A model generated the notes under the pieces. It was not told where the DNA came from, made no database searches, and saw only the letters and a program-made list of their open reading frames with translations. Below, piece by piece: positions 21,046-31,900 of a stretch of 64,000 bases of DNA. Both the position numbers and the translations under genes were made by a program. How positions within the stretch are numbered: position 1 is the first letter of the stretch; every line of letters starts with the position of its first letter. The DNA is from Limnoperna fortunei (lineage: Eukaryota; Mollusca; Bivalvia; Mytilida; Modiolidae), in the NCBI GenBank assembly GCA_944474755.1, contig OX104115.1, positions 61,694,648 through 61,758,647 on the forward strand. The letters are read 5' to 3'.

Positions 21046-21420
21046 TTATGCCCCACGCTAGGGTGTCTCTCTGTTTGTCTGTCCTTCCATCTCTCAGTCC
21101 ATCTGCAACTCCTCCTACACTACTGAATAAAATTTGATGAAACTTACACAAAATCTTTGTCACATACTAGTAGTCCCATTGTGCAACTGATATTTAACAT
21201 TTTGATTGGAATGATATATGAGGTTTCCCATAGCAAAACATCGACTTTGTCATTTACATAAGGGGGTACCCATCTCTTATCCGCCTACACCACTGAATGG
21301 AATTTAATAAAACTTCCACAGAATCTTTGTCACATAGTGCCATTGTATACCAGATATTTAACATTATGATCAGATTAATATTAGAGATGTTTTGAAAATT
21401 GGGAAGCTGGGGTATCAATT
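21046..21420 (+). mobile_element. Family D element, short copy
   Basis: The head ATGCCCCACGCTAGGGTG is followed by a CTGTCCTTCCAT-type box, then about two monomers with CAACTCCTCCTACAC and GGAATGATATATGAGGTTTC. The stem-loop end is missing. Confidence 0.68.
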
Positions 21421-21429
21421 ATGTCTTTA

Positions 21430-21790
21430 TAAGTTTTCTAAAACACTTTTGGTAGACAAATTGATATCAATCACATAAAAATAGATTTATATAAAATCAT
21501 GCACTGCAGTCAGTTTACAAATATATTATGTATATAAGAAATATTTAAACACGATTAACAATTTTCATAATTTATACTTTTTTGCAAAATTTTACTTTTC
21601 ATAGTTACATGTGCAGGTTTAGCTATTTTATTAATTTTAGCAATATTTGTGACGTCTCTTTTGCTACCATTGAGAGTTTATTATTTGTGTTTTCGTCTGT
21701 TTGTAATGTATTCAATTTTGTTGGAATTTCTAAAAATGCATGCAGATCTGAATTCTAAAGAAATCCTACATAATTTAAATTATCATTTTT
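21430..21790. other. Unassigned AT-rich sequence
   Basis: Separates family D and family E copies. No recognised features. Confidence 0.4.
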
Positions 21791-21791
21791 T

Positions 21792-22615
21792 GTCTCGCCT
21801 GCGACAAAAGTCGCTGGAGGCGAGACATATGTATGGGAATCCGGCGGCGGCGTAAACACTTGACATCTTGCTTCATATATTTGTAAGCCCAAGCCCTAGG
21901 TCCATCAAATTTGGTACAGATGTAGCTTATGATGAGTACTTGCCAGTCAGACACCTGTCACCTGACCTTGACCTCAATTTCACGGTCCAGCGACTACGTT
22001 AAAGTTTTTGGGTTACGGCAGTTTCTCTGTAACTACGCATAGTACGATGACAATATTTGGTGTATAGGTTGCTGATGACTAGTACATGACTGTCTGGTAG
22101 GTGTCACCTGACCTTGACCTCAATTTCACGGTCCAGTGACTACGTTAAAGTTTTTGGGTTACGACAGTTCCTCTGTAACCACGGATGGTAGGATGACAAT
22201 ATTTGGTATATAAGTTGCTGATGACTAGTACATGACTGTCTGGTAGGTGTCACCTGACCTTGACCTCAATTTCACGGTCCAGTGACTAAGTTAAAGTTTT
22301 TAGGTTACTGCTGTTCCCCTGTAACCAAGCATGGTAGGATGACAATATTTGGTATATAGGTTGCTGATGAATAGTACATGATTGTCTGGTAGGTGTCACC
22401 TGACCTTGACCTCAATTTCACGGTTCAGCGACTACGTTAAAGTTTTTGTATTAGGACAGTTCCTCTGTAACTATGCATAATATGGTGACAATATTTGGTA
22501 TACAGGCCGCTGCTCATAATTAATGCTATTTACGTAATGCTTATGACGAAATTTTTTTTCGTTACTGATGCGGAATTCAGGCGAGACGTTTTTCTGTGTC
22601 CACACTTGTTCTAAA
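21792..22615 (+). mobile_element. Tandem-repeat element, family E, best copy
   Basis: The 5' end folds: GTCTCGCCT GCGAC AAAA GTCGC then GGCGAGAC (21,792-21,826). A GGCGGCGGCG box follows, then four monomers marked by TCTGTAAC and CACCTGACCTTGACCTCAAT at about 147-bp spacing. The 3' word CAGGCGAGAC (22,578-22,587) is the exact inverse of GTCTCGCCTG. The end TGTCCACACTTGTT resembles the family F end. There is no coding capacity. Confidence 0.78.
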
Positions 22616-22619
22616 AAAT

Positions 22620-23255
22620 TGATACATTGATACATGTATGTGAATTTCCAAAAATATGCAAATTAGATTTTTTTTTAGTTGTTAAAATTTTCCCCAAACC
22701 ACTTTCACAATTTGATTAGACTTGGTATGGGTTAACAGGTCTGTTATCAAAACAGCATCTGAGAGCCCGCTTGTGAGTCACTGATTTTTTATAACAGGGG
22801 TACTGGCTGTGTACAAGTTATTACCATTTTTCAGATGTTTTTCGTTAATGTTCTCTTTATATGGAAATTCTAGTATTTGTACCGAGTAGAGCCTGGGAAT
22901 ATTAATGATGACCCCAAGACACACTTATAATCCTGTCTGTAAACAATTCCAGTGCGCATGTATATTACAATTTGTGCCAGTAAAAAGTGCAGATTTTTGC
23001 TGTTTTTATTATGAGATGTACCAGTTATTACAATGAAGTTTCATCACTTTTATTTGTCCACAAAAAATTGACGACTGTCAAAGAACTGATTGGCAAAGAT
23101 ATAAAGTTATTATCAAATACATATGGTCTGTCACCCACCTGAAACTTTTAATCCTCTTGTTAATCGGTAGAAATAAAATTTTCATACTATACACCCATGT
23201 CATTGGCAAAGTAAAAGTAAATAGGGCATCAAAAGTGGATATGCAGTGCTTTATT
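22620..23255. other. Unassigned sequence
   Basis: No gene or repeat was recognised, apart from AT-rich runs. Confidence 0.4.
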
Positions 23256-23257
23256 TT

Positions 23258-23650
23258 TAGCACACCTGACCCGAACCTCAGCTAAAAATAGACGGGGGGG
23301 GAGGGGCAAAATACATTTTTTGCCTTACAGTTCAAAAAGTATAACAGATACAGGCGAACCGAAGAGACTTACCTTCTTCAGCATCAAAAGCTCTACAAAA
23401 CTATCTATAGAGTCGAAGTTGTATGATGACTCATTGTAGGAGTTATTGCGCTTTAATTGTCAAAATTTATGATTTTTGCCACATTGTCCTTAAAATCTCG
23501 AAAATTAGTAGAACTAGAGAAAACGTTAGCATTGCTAAATTGTTCAGCTCTATGAGAGCTACAAAAATGTATTCAGGGTCAAGATTGTCTGATGAGCTGA
23601 GAAGGAGTTGTTCCCATTGAACTGTTTTTTATCAGTTTTAATTGATTTTT
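23258..23650 (+). mobile_element. Family B2 element, short copy
   Basis: AGCACACCTGACCCGAACCT resembles the B 5' end. TTCAAAAAGTATAACAGATA, AGCATCAAAAGCTCTACAAA and GGGTCAAGATTGTCTGATGA match the B2 interior. The 3' hairpin end is missing. Confidence 0.62.
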
Positions 23651-23654
23651 AAAA

Positions 23655-24300
23655 ATCTTGTAATGTACAAAAAAGAGAAAACTGCACACACTCAAGCACA
23701 GCAAATGAATATAAGTGTGAACTTGTAAACTTTTATGGATTCCAGTTCTCAATTTTTGAATAAAGGGCAATTCATATTGTGGGCATGGTTAAAAAATGCA
23801 GCAAGAAAATGTACATGTAGGTACCATAATGGTGGGTTGTATTAGACACCCTGTACTTGTTTAATTAATTTTTTATTGCAGATTAAATGTAGATAGTTGT
23901 GCAATGAAAGACTTTTATGAACATCTAATTTTAACCATTCTGCAACAAAAATGAGACATCTAATGTACATGTACCAGTACACATGTACATAAATAATTTA
24001 CATTTACACATTTGTTTCTGAAATATTTATTAATGTGTATTCAACAATACCTACTTTGTACATGAAATTATTGAAAAAAAAATTTCTCTACATGTTTTAT
24101 TCATAACTTAAGATTTTGATGTCAACTGATGTAATTAATAGTGTGGTGCATGCATATTTGTTTATACACCACCAGCTTCCAATAGGAAATATTGGGAATA
24201 CTGTTTAAATAGTCCTTATCCCAGGACTACCTTAATAATTGAAAGTTTTTTTATTAACTACAAAATGTGTTTTATAATTTTGGCTATAATTAATTCTCAT
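23655..24300. other. Unassigned AT-rich sequence
   Basis: ACATGTAC-type words are frequent. No gene was seen. Confidence 0.4.
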
Positions 24301-24304
24301 TACA

Positions 24305-24990
24305 GGGCATGTATCATTGTCGGTCCTAAACTTTTCACATTACAGTCTTCTTCTCCAAAATCCCTTGGCCAGTTGCAACCACACTTTGCAGGAATGTAAT
24401 CTTGGGTGGTTTTTAGCAAAGTTTGAGTTTTTGAAGCTGACATAGTATTCAACATGGTTGCCAGGACCAATCGTGAAGTGCAAAGATCTTCTCACAAATT
24501 GCTTGGAAGATTGATTTGAAAAACTGCAGAAATGTACCTTAGATAGTCCTCTACAATGTTCAGGTTTTTTGTGTCAATCCAAAATCCAAGATGGCCACCA
24601 TGTAGAACATAGCGAACCTATGGGAAAAATATACAAAGGACTTCTTCACCTAAACTATTCCACACATTTAAACTAAAATTACCCTGCAGAAATTAAGTTA
24701 TATATTAATATGATGTAGTTTATTGATCTGATTGGAATTTAACATGGCTGCCATTAATGTGTTGTGTTTCCTGACAAACTGCTTGATTTGTTATATTTTA
24801 GAAATGTACCTTAGATGGCTCTGTACAAAGTTAGCTTGTTTTGTGCAGATCCTAAATTCATAATGGCTGACAAATTTGAACATAGCTTAATATAGGAAGC
24901 TAATGGAAAAAAAGACACAGGGCTTCTTCTCAGAAACTGTTCAACACGTTAAAGCTATATCATGCAGAAATGAATTGTTTCCTGTATACT
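24305..24990 (+). mobile_element. Family B3 element, worn copy without ends
   Basis: TCTTCTTCTCCAAAATCCCT, AGCAAAGTTTGAGTTTTTGA, ATCCAAAATCCAAGATGGCC and ACCTATGGGAAAAATAT follow the order seen at 25.6-27.2 kb. Neither terminus is recognisable. Confidence 0.6.
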
Positions 24991-24999
24991 AGACATTTT

Positions 25000-25608
25000 A
25001 GTATTTTTACTGGCATTGTGATTAAAAAACCATGCATTCATTTTACTGGTATATGGATTTGTTTACTTCTTATAATTAATGTTTTATTTTACTAAACGCT
25101 GGAATATTTTGTTCTCTCTATGATTAAACTTAATCAAATTAATGTTTTATAGATAGTGTTAGATGAGGCATATATAGCTGATAAAAAGAAAGTGCAATAA
25201 AGGCCCTTCACGTAATTTGACCACTGGAAATCTATGCCAGAAGCTGGTATGTTGAAACAGTACTTCTCTAGACTTAAAAATTTTCCAATGAAAACATGGT
25301 TTGTTCAAACATTTTGACTCATTTGGCCACCCACTTGAATTTCATTGATTATTGTTTATTCATCAATGTAACAATTAATCCAAAGTAAACTGTACTCTTA
25401 AAAAATAGCATTTATTTCTCTTAACAAATGATTTCTCAGTAATAATAAACATGCAGGTGTTTCCACCAAACTACAAACCACTAAAGCAATAACCAGCTCA
25501 AGACATTTTCATCATGTTCATCATCAAAATTTGAGTGTACTACCATACATGTTTACGTTTAGATGTTGAATTAGTTTTACAACTCAGCAGGCTCTGTTCA
25601 TTCAAGCA
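25000..25608. other. Unassigned sequence
   Basis: No supported feature between two B3 copies. Confidence 0.4.
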
Positions 25609-25611
25609 TTT

Positions 25612-27173
25612 TAAGCTCACCTGACCCAAAGGGTCAGTGTGAGCTTTTCTCATCACTTTGCGTCCGTCGTCGTCGTTGGCCGTAAACATTTTACATTTTA
25701 ATCTTCTTCTCCACAACCACTTGGCCAATTGGAACCAAACTTGGCAGGAATGTTTATTGGGTGGTTCTTAACAAAGTTTGAGTTTTTGGTGCTGATCAAA
25801 TATGAAACATGGCTGCCAGGGCCATTAATGCATTCTGATTGGCTGAAATTCAAAAAACTTCTTCTCATGAACTGCCTGGCAGATTGATTTGAAATATTGC
25901 AGAAATGTACCTTAGATCGTCCTCTACAAAGTTTGAGTTTTTTGTGCCGATCCAAAATCCAAGATGGCTGCCATCGCAGGACATAGTTTAACATAGGACC
26001 ATATGGGAAAAACATATAAACAACTTCTTCTCTGAAACTGTTCCACACAATGAAGCCAAATTAATAAGGAAATAAAGGTTGGATAATTATCTTATTATTT
26101 TGGGTTTTTCCAGCCAATTGCAAATTCAACATGGCTTCCAGGGCCATTAATGCATTCTGATTGGCTGAAATTCAAAAATCTTCTCCTCATAAACTGCTTG
26201 GCAGATTGATTTAAAATATAGCAGAAATGTACCTTATCGGCTTATGTGGTCCTCTACAAGGTTTGAGTTTTTTGTTCCGATCCAAAATCCAAGATGGCCG
26301 CCATCACAGGACATAGTTTAACATAGGACCCTATGGGAAAAACATACAAACAACTTCTTTTCTGAAACTGTTCCACACAATGAAGCCAAATTATGAAGAA
26401 ATGATTAATGGATATTTATCTTATTATTTTGAGTTTTTTGAGCTAATTGCAAATTGAACATGGCTTCCAAGGCAACTAATGGGTTCTGATTGGCTGAAAT
26501 TTCAAAAATCTTCTTTTTACAAACCGCTTAGCAGATTGATTTGAAATATTGCACAAATGTACCTTAATTAGATGGTCCTCTACAAAATTTAAGTTTTTGT
26601 GGCGATCCAAATTCCAAGATGGCCACCATGGTAGAACACAGCTTAACATAGGACCCTATGGGAAAACCATACAAACAGCTTCTTCTCTGAAACTCAGTTC
26701 CTCACAATATAACCAAATAATGCAGAATTTAGTGAATCTTAGATAGTAATCTTATTATTTTAAGTATGTTTCAAGCCGATAGGAAATTCAACTTGGCTGC
26801 CAGAGCTGCAAATGCGTTCTGACTGGCTGAGATTTTAAAATTCGTTTTCTCACAAACAGCTTGGTAGATTTTAGGATATATGATATTGTATGGTCCTCTA
26901 CTAATTTTGAGTTTTTTGTTTCAATCCAAAATACAAGATTGCTGCCACCATGGAACATCACTTAACATACTAACCTATGAAAAAACGTAAAAACTGCTTC
27001 TTCTCATAAACACTCCTACTGCTGATTGTAAATTCAACATGGCAACATTCATAGAAACAGCATCTTCACATAAACTCTTTAGCATTTAATATCAAAATTT
27101 GCAAGAAAAGTCTTGTCTTAAACAGTTTTTTAGTAAGTCAGGTGAGCGATACAGGCTCTTAAGAGCCTCTAGT
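25612..27173 (+). mobile_element. Tandem-repeat element, family B3 (325-bp higher-order units)
   Basis: The 5' end AGCTCACCTGACCCAAAGGG and its inverted copy are followed by a CGTC box. The word ACATAGGACC, or a close variant, recurs at 25,991, 26,321, 26,646 and 26,965, spacings of 319-330 bp, because two different half-units alternate (one with AACATGGCTTCCAGGGCC, one with CCAAGATGGCCGCCATC). The 3' end is CAGGTGAGCGATACAGGCTC, the palindrome AGGCTCTTAAGAGCCT and CTAG followed by T. Minus-strand frames across it are repeat artefacts. Confidence 0.78.
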
Positions 27174-27283
27174 TTAACAACACATTACTTTATTTACAGT
27201 CAAGACACCCACAATTGAGCAGACAAACAAACAGAAAAAAAATTAATTACAATGATTTTAACAAAAAATAAATTAAAGATTTT

Positions 27284-28100
27284 TGTGTTGGGATCCCAAC
27301 ACACAGGAGGGTAAAAATCCTCGTGGATAGTATTTCATTGAAATCAGTCCATTAAAATGTGCATAGAAATCAAATTTCTTTTTAATCAGACAAAAATGTT
27401 TAATTTTTTGGGGGAGATGTGGGAAAATGGCCACCGATACACAATGGCAGTGTTTGCATCAAATTATTTTCAGTAAAAAACGGTCAGGATAGTCAATTGC
27501 ATCAATGTACTAATTATCGTTGAAATCACTGCTTCCATCCCCAAGGTCTGAGAAATGTAGTTTTATTTTAAATGGTTGCCATTTTGAAAATGGCTGCCAT
27601 CTTGTAATTTTTTCAGTTGATTGCATACCTTTAAGTGACCCTCTATAACCTTACCAAGTTTCAAAGTAATCAGTTAAAGTGTTTTCCCGTAATCGTGCGG
27701 ACAAGTTCATCATAATTATTTTAAAAATAACTTGTTATAACTGTTGGGATGCAAACACAAATGTCTCCCAAACGAACCCTTATTGCCACTATAATCTTGA
27801 CCATGTTTAAACCCCCCCCCCACCAAATAACAATATTTACCAAGATAATGCAATGTCCTATATAATGACCCCTTTGACCTCTGTTTCCATAGAAATTGCA
27901 GCCATTTTGAAAATTCCAAAAATGGATTACAAAACATCAGGTCACTCTTAACAGGTTCCCAAAGTTTCATGATATTTATTGGACATTACATCTCAGAGAA
28001 ACTGTTGACAAGATTGAACAGAAAGAAAAAAGAAAGAAAGAAGAAGAAGAATACTAAGAAAAAACTATATGTCTCCCAAAACTTCCTTTGGGAGACATAA
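27284..28100. mobile_element. Possible short element with palindromic ends
   Basis: It begins with the perfect palindrome TGTGTTGGGATCCCAACACA (27,284-27,303) and ends with GTCTCCCAAAACTTCC followed by TTTGGGAGAC (28,069-28,094), a stem-loop. The motif GTCTCCCAAACG also occurs inside at 27,761. A purine-rich GAAA/GAAGAA tract lies at 28,020-28,050. No coding capacity. The family is unnamed here. Confidence 0.5.
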
Positions 28101-28104
28101 TTAA

Positions 28105-28390
28105 ACTGACTTTGTTCTGAGAACAAATGTGAAGGTCTTTTCCACTATGGTCTTAAGTCAGAAAATATAAGTATGTTATGGACTTTTTGTCTGTTGCTAA
28201 GCACAGAATGTCACTTCCATTAATGAAAATTAGTTTTTGGAGTAAAGAAAGTGGTCCAAGGGAATCAATATAGGGTTGTTAAGGATTTTACACCAGTTAT
28301 AAGGGACAAAATACCAGTTCGGGTTGTATTATGACCTATTTCAGTAAAGTATATCATCCTGTTTTTCAAAGTATATGGTTGTTGAGGACT
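28105..28390. other. Unassigned spacer
   Basis: No recognised feature. Confidence 0.35.
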
Positions 28391-28393
28391 TTT

Positions 28394-29311
28394 TATACCC
28401 CCGCTCGACAGAGTCCGGGGTATATAGTGGTCCTCATGTCCGTCCGTCCGTCCGTTTGTCCGTCCACATTTGGTTTCCGGATGATAATTCAAAAAGTTTA
28501 CATCAGATTTGAATAAAAATTTGGGATATTGTTATATATCAGGTTGGTAAGAAGCCTATCGATTTTGGGGGAAATCGTCAAATTTCAAGGTCACAGTCCA
28601 CGAAAAACGTTAGAAATTTTAACAAAAAAGTTGTTTCCGGACAATAACTCAAAAAGTTTACATCCGCTTTGAATGAAACTTTGGGATATTGTCATATATC
28701 AAGTTGGTAAGAAGCCTATGGATTTTGGGGGAAATCCGTCAAATTTCAAGGTCACAGTCCACGAAAAACGTTAGAAATTTTAACATAAAAGTTGTTTCCG
28801 GACAATAACTCAAAAAAAGTTTGCATCCGATTTGAATGAAACTTTGGGATATTGTTATATATCAGGTTGGTAAAAAGCCTTTTGATTTTGGGGGAAATCC
28901 ATCAAATTTCAAGGTTGCAGTCCATGAAAAACGTTAGAAATTTTTACAAAAAAGTTGTTTCCGGATGATAACTCAAAAAGTTTGCATGTGATTTGAATGA
29001 AACTTTGGGATATTGTTATATATCAGGTTGGTAAGAAGCCTATCGATTTTGGGGGAAATCTGTCAAATTTCAAGGTCACAGTCCACAAAAAATGTTAGAA
29101 ATTTTTACAAAAAGTTGTTTCCGGAAAATAACTCAAAGTTTTCATCCGATTTTAATGAAACTGTAAAATATTCTTATATATTTTGTTGGTAAGAAGCCTA
29201 TTGATTTTGGTGGAAATCCATCCAATTTCAAGGTCACAATCCACGAAAAACGTTAGAAATTTTCACAAAAGCGGGGGTATCAGCGATCGCTAGATCGACT
29301 TTGTCTAGTTA
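28394..29311 (+). mobile_element. Tandem-repeat element, family C, copy 1 (161-bp monomers)
   Basis: The 5' word ATACCCCCGC (28,395-28,404) folds with GGGGTATATA about 25 bp on. A (CCGT)n box follows. TTTCCGG recurs at 28,474, 28,634, 28,795, 28,958 and 29,118 (160-163 bp). The 3' word GCGGGGGTAT (29,271-29,280) is the exact inverse of the 5' word, then the palindrome AGCGATCGCT (29,282-29,291) and CTAG followed by T at 29,305. The last monomer differs in the same way as in copy 2 at 36.2 kb, so the array moved as part of the element. Confidence 0.82.
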
Positions 29312-29314
29312 TTA

Positions 29315-30045
29315 AGGCTACCCTGTTGCTATGGTATAACCTTGGCCTGTAAGCATCAACAAATTGAAGCCTTTGTCATACTGATCGCTTTAAGTTAAAT
29401 GTTTACTATATTATCTCTGTTTTCAGGTCATAAGCTGAAAACCCAATTCAGCAAAAGGTATCAAGGGCTAAAACTTGAAAACGGTTCATAGAACAATTTT
29501 AGATCAAATGTACCAAATGAAGGTTTTGATGAAAGGAGTATTTTTTCCCATTTATTGTCTGCCTCTATCTTTTATAGTTTTTGAAATACAGTGCTAACAA
29601 AACCAAAGGTGACCTTTGACCTTGACTTGTGACCTAATACCTTAAGATTATTTAATGTAATAATAGTTACTTAGGATCAATGGTGGTGGTCCCAAGTCTC
29701 TAGGACTTGTGGTCAAAAATGTGTAAACAGAAAGTGGATTGAAAAAAAAATGTCTGGGTATTAAATCATTTCCATAGGTCAACCAACTTTTTTCACTCAA
29801 GATTTTAAGAATCTGTTACGGTTTCTGAGTTTATCTGCTAGCAAAGGTTTTATATTGTTTTGGCAGATAACTTTGTTACTAAAAATAGATCGGTTTTACT
29901 AGGTGAACCAAGTAGTCTACCAGCGCTAGTATGACCAATTAATGATACCGTGTCCCGAAATGACATGTCATGACACTTTTTTGCAAATGACATCAGGAAA
30001 AAAAAAGAATTTCTAATCTTAATCAGTGAACAAAATTTCCAGAAG
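29315..30045. other. Unassigned sequence
   Basis: Contains GACCTTTGACCTTGACTTGTG, which looks like repeat-derived sequence, but no complete element or gene was identified. Confidence 0.35.
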
Positions 30046-30049
30046 TTGT

Positions 30050-31060
30050 TTCACACTGACAGGTATCTTAAAACATCCAAAATTAACCTCCTCTCTTTCC
30101 CAGCAAACCTCTGAAGCATCTTGATCAAAACCTCATTGTCCTGCAAAATTAGGTGTTGTAGTATTGCAAATGAGAGTTTTTTGTTGTCCGGCAGAACAAA
30201 TCCTAACCTGATAGAATTGCACCACATACCTAGAAACTTTAATCGCTGCATGGGAATCAGAACACATTTTTTTAGAATTAAAAAATACCCTAAACAAATC
30301 AATACATGGCAAATGGTATACATAGCTCTTGGCGCCAAATAATACCCACTCTCCAACTTGTTAACCCAGGTCCATTCACACAACATCCTATCATCAATAC
30401 ATGTATGTGGCAAGGCTGGGACACCCAAAGAAGGACAATAGCTTATTATCTTCAGACCTGTAGTGTGATCAATGAAAGCATTTGCCTTAAAGCCAAACAG
30501 AATTGTATAATATACCATGTACCAACAGGCAAATTGAATCCCAAATAAATGTCCTACTATCTGGTTGGAGAAGAATGTGGTCATAACCTGATTTGTCATC
30601 CAAAGAGGTCATAAATCATTTCTCATGCAAAATACTCTGAACCTCTTATAAAGTGTCCAACTGAAAAGGATTATCGTTTTATACACATATTCAAATGACT
30701 TTCATCCTGGCATAATCTAGGCTTCAATTGCACACTGACCAATCCTTCCAAGCAAAGAAATAGACCCATTCCCTATCCTCCCCATCAAGGTTTCCATGAT
30801 AAACTCCACATATTTCTTACAAGATGAAAAAATTAGGAAATATTGCAAGGGTGGAATATCAGACTCGTAACTTTCCTCTTAAAATTTCCCTTAAAATTGA
30901 AAATATTTACACCTTACTTTACCCATTTCCTCATATTATCCGGAGACCCAAATTTCTCCAATTCTGTTACATAACAACTAAGATTTCCTGCTACTAACAC
31001 AGCAGGGACCCTAAATGACATCTCAGAAACAATTGTATTCAGAACCTCCCGCTACCAATA
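30050..31060 (-). pseudogene. Decayed DIRS-like (tyrosine-recombinase) retrotransposon reverse transcriptase
   Basis: A 182-codon minus-strand frame (30,051-30,599) carries reverse transcriptase palm and thumb features: YMVYYTILFGFKANAFI, an IDDRM catalytic box where a tyrosine would normally precede IDD, PMQRLKFLGMWCNSIRL and LQRFAGK. This arrangement is characteristic of DIRS-type elements. Upstream on the same strand (30,600-31,060) homologous-looking pieces such as SFRVPAVLVAGN and KKYVEFIMETLMGRIG lie in different frames separated by stops. No recombinase domain, split direct repeats or inverted termini were found. It is inactive. Confidence 0.7.
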
Positions 31061-31064
31061 TTGC

Positions 31065-31355
31065 ATTCCTAGGGGATGCCAATTCAACATCAGCAGATGT
31101 CCTTATTCTTGCATTTTTAGGGATCAAAATATGAAGACATTTCCTAATCATTAATATGATGTACGAACTAGCCTTTTTTACTACTGGAGAATTGTTCTTC
31201 TCTTAAAAAAACAGATACAACTATTGAATAGAAAACAAGACACCCAATCCTTAAACCAGCGTTAAAGAAATCACTAGGCAATCAGTGCTCAGGGGATAAG
31301 GGGGAGGTGCCTAAAACCTATATTTACTTGTTTTCACAGGAATCCACATTTATTT
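31065..31355. other. Unassigned sequence, possibly more of the decayed retroelement
   Basis: No further recognisable domain. Base composition resembles the adjacent pseudogene. Confidence 0.35.
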
Positions 31356-31357
31356 TT

Positions 31358-31758
31358 TCCCCCACAAACTTGTTTCGGGGGGGGGGAATATAGGAATCAC
31401 CCTGTCTGTCTGTCCGTCTGTCCACATCCCTTGTTAGCGCTTCTCCTCCTAAACCGCTTGACAGATTTTGATGAAACTTTACATGAAGGAAGTACATCAT
31501 GTGTAGATGTGCATAAAGAATTGTCGTCGCTTTCGGATATTATTCAGGGGAGTTAATTGGACATAGACTTTTAAAATATAGTAGTATGTGTGATACCTCG
31601 TAAGCGCAACTCCTCCTAAACCGTTTGACAGATTTTGATGAAACTTATGAAAGAAGTTCATCATATTTTCGTTGCTGTCGGATATTGTTCTAGGGAGATA
31701 ATTGGACTTAAGTGAAGGGGGTATCTCTTTGTGAGCGTGCTCACAGTCCACACTTGTT
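31358..31758 (+). mobile_element. Tandem-repeat element, family F, copy 1
   Basis: CCCACAAACTTGTTTCGGGG, a G run, TATAGGAATCACCCTGTCTG and a CCGTCTGTCC box open the copy. About two monomers carry AACTCCTCCTAAACCG-type and TTTTGATGAAACTT words at about 170 bp. The 3' end GTGAGCGTGCTCACAGTCCA is a stem-loop followed by CACTTGTTT. Confidence 0.72.
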
Positions 31759-31900
31759 TATAATTTTCATATTTAAATACAAAACCAGAACTAAAAGTTT
31801 TAGTTTTAATAAACTTAATTTTACTTAAAAATTACATCTCAAGAACAAAAGCAAATTATAGTGTTTTATACTTAGTTTTCATGATTTTCAAGAAATGGTT

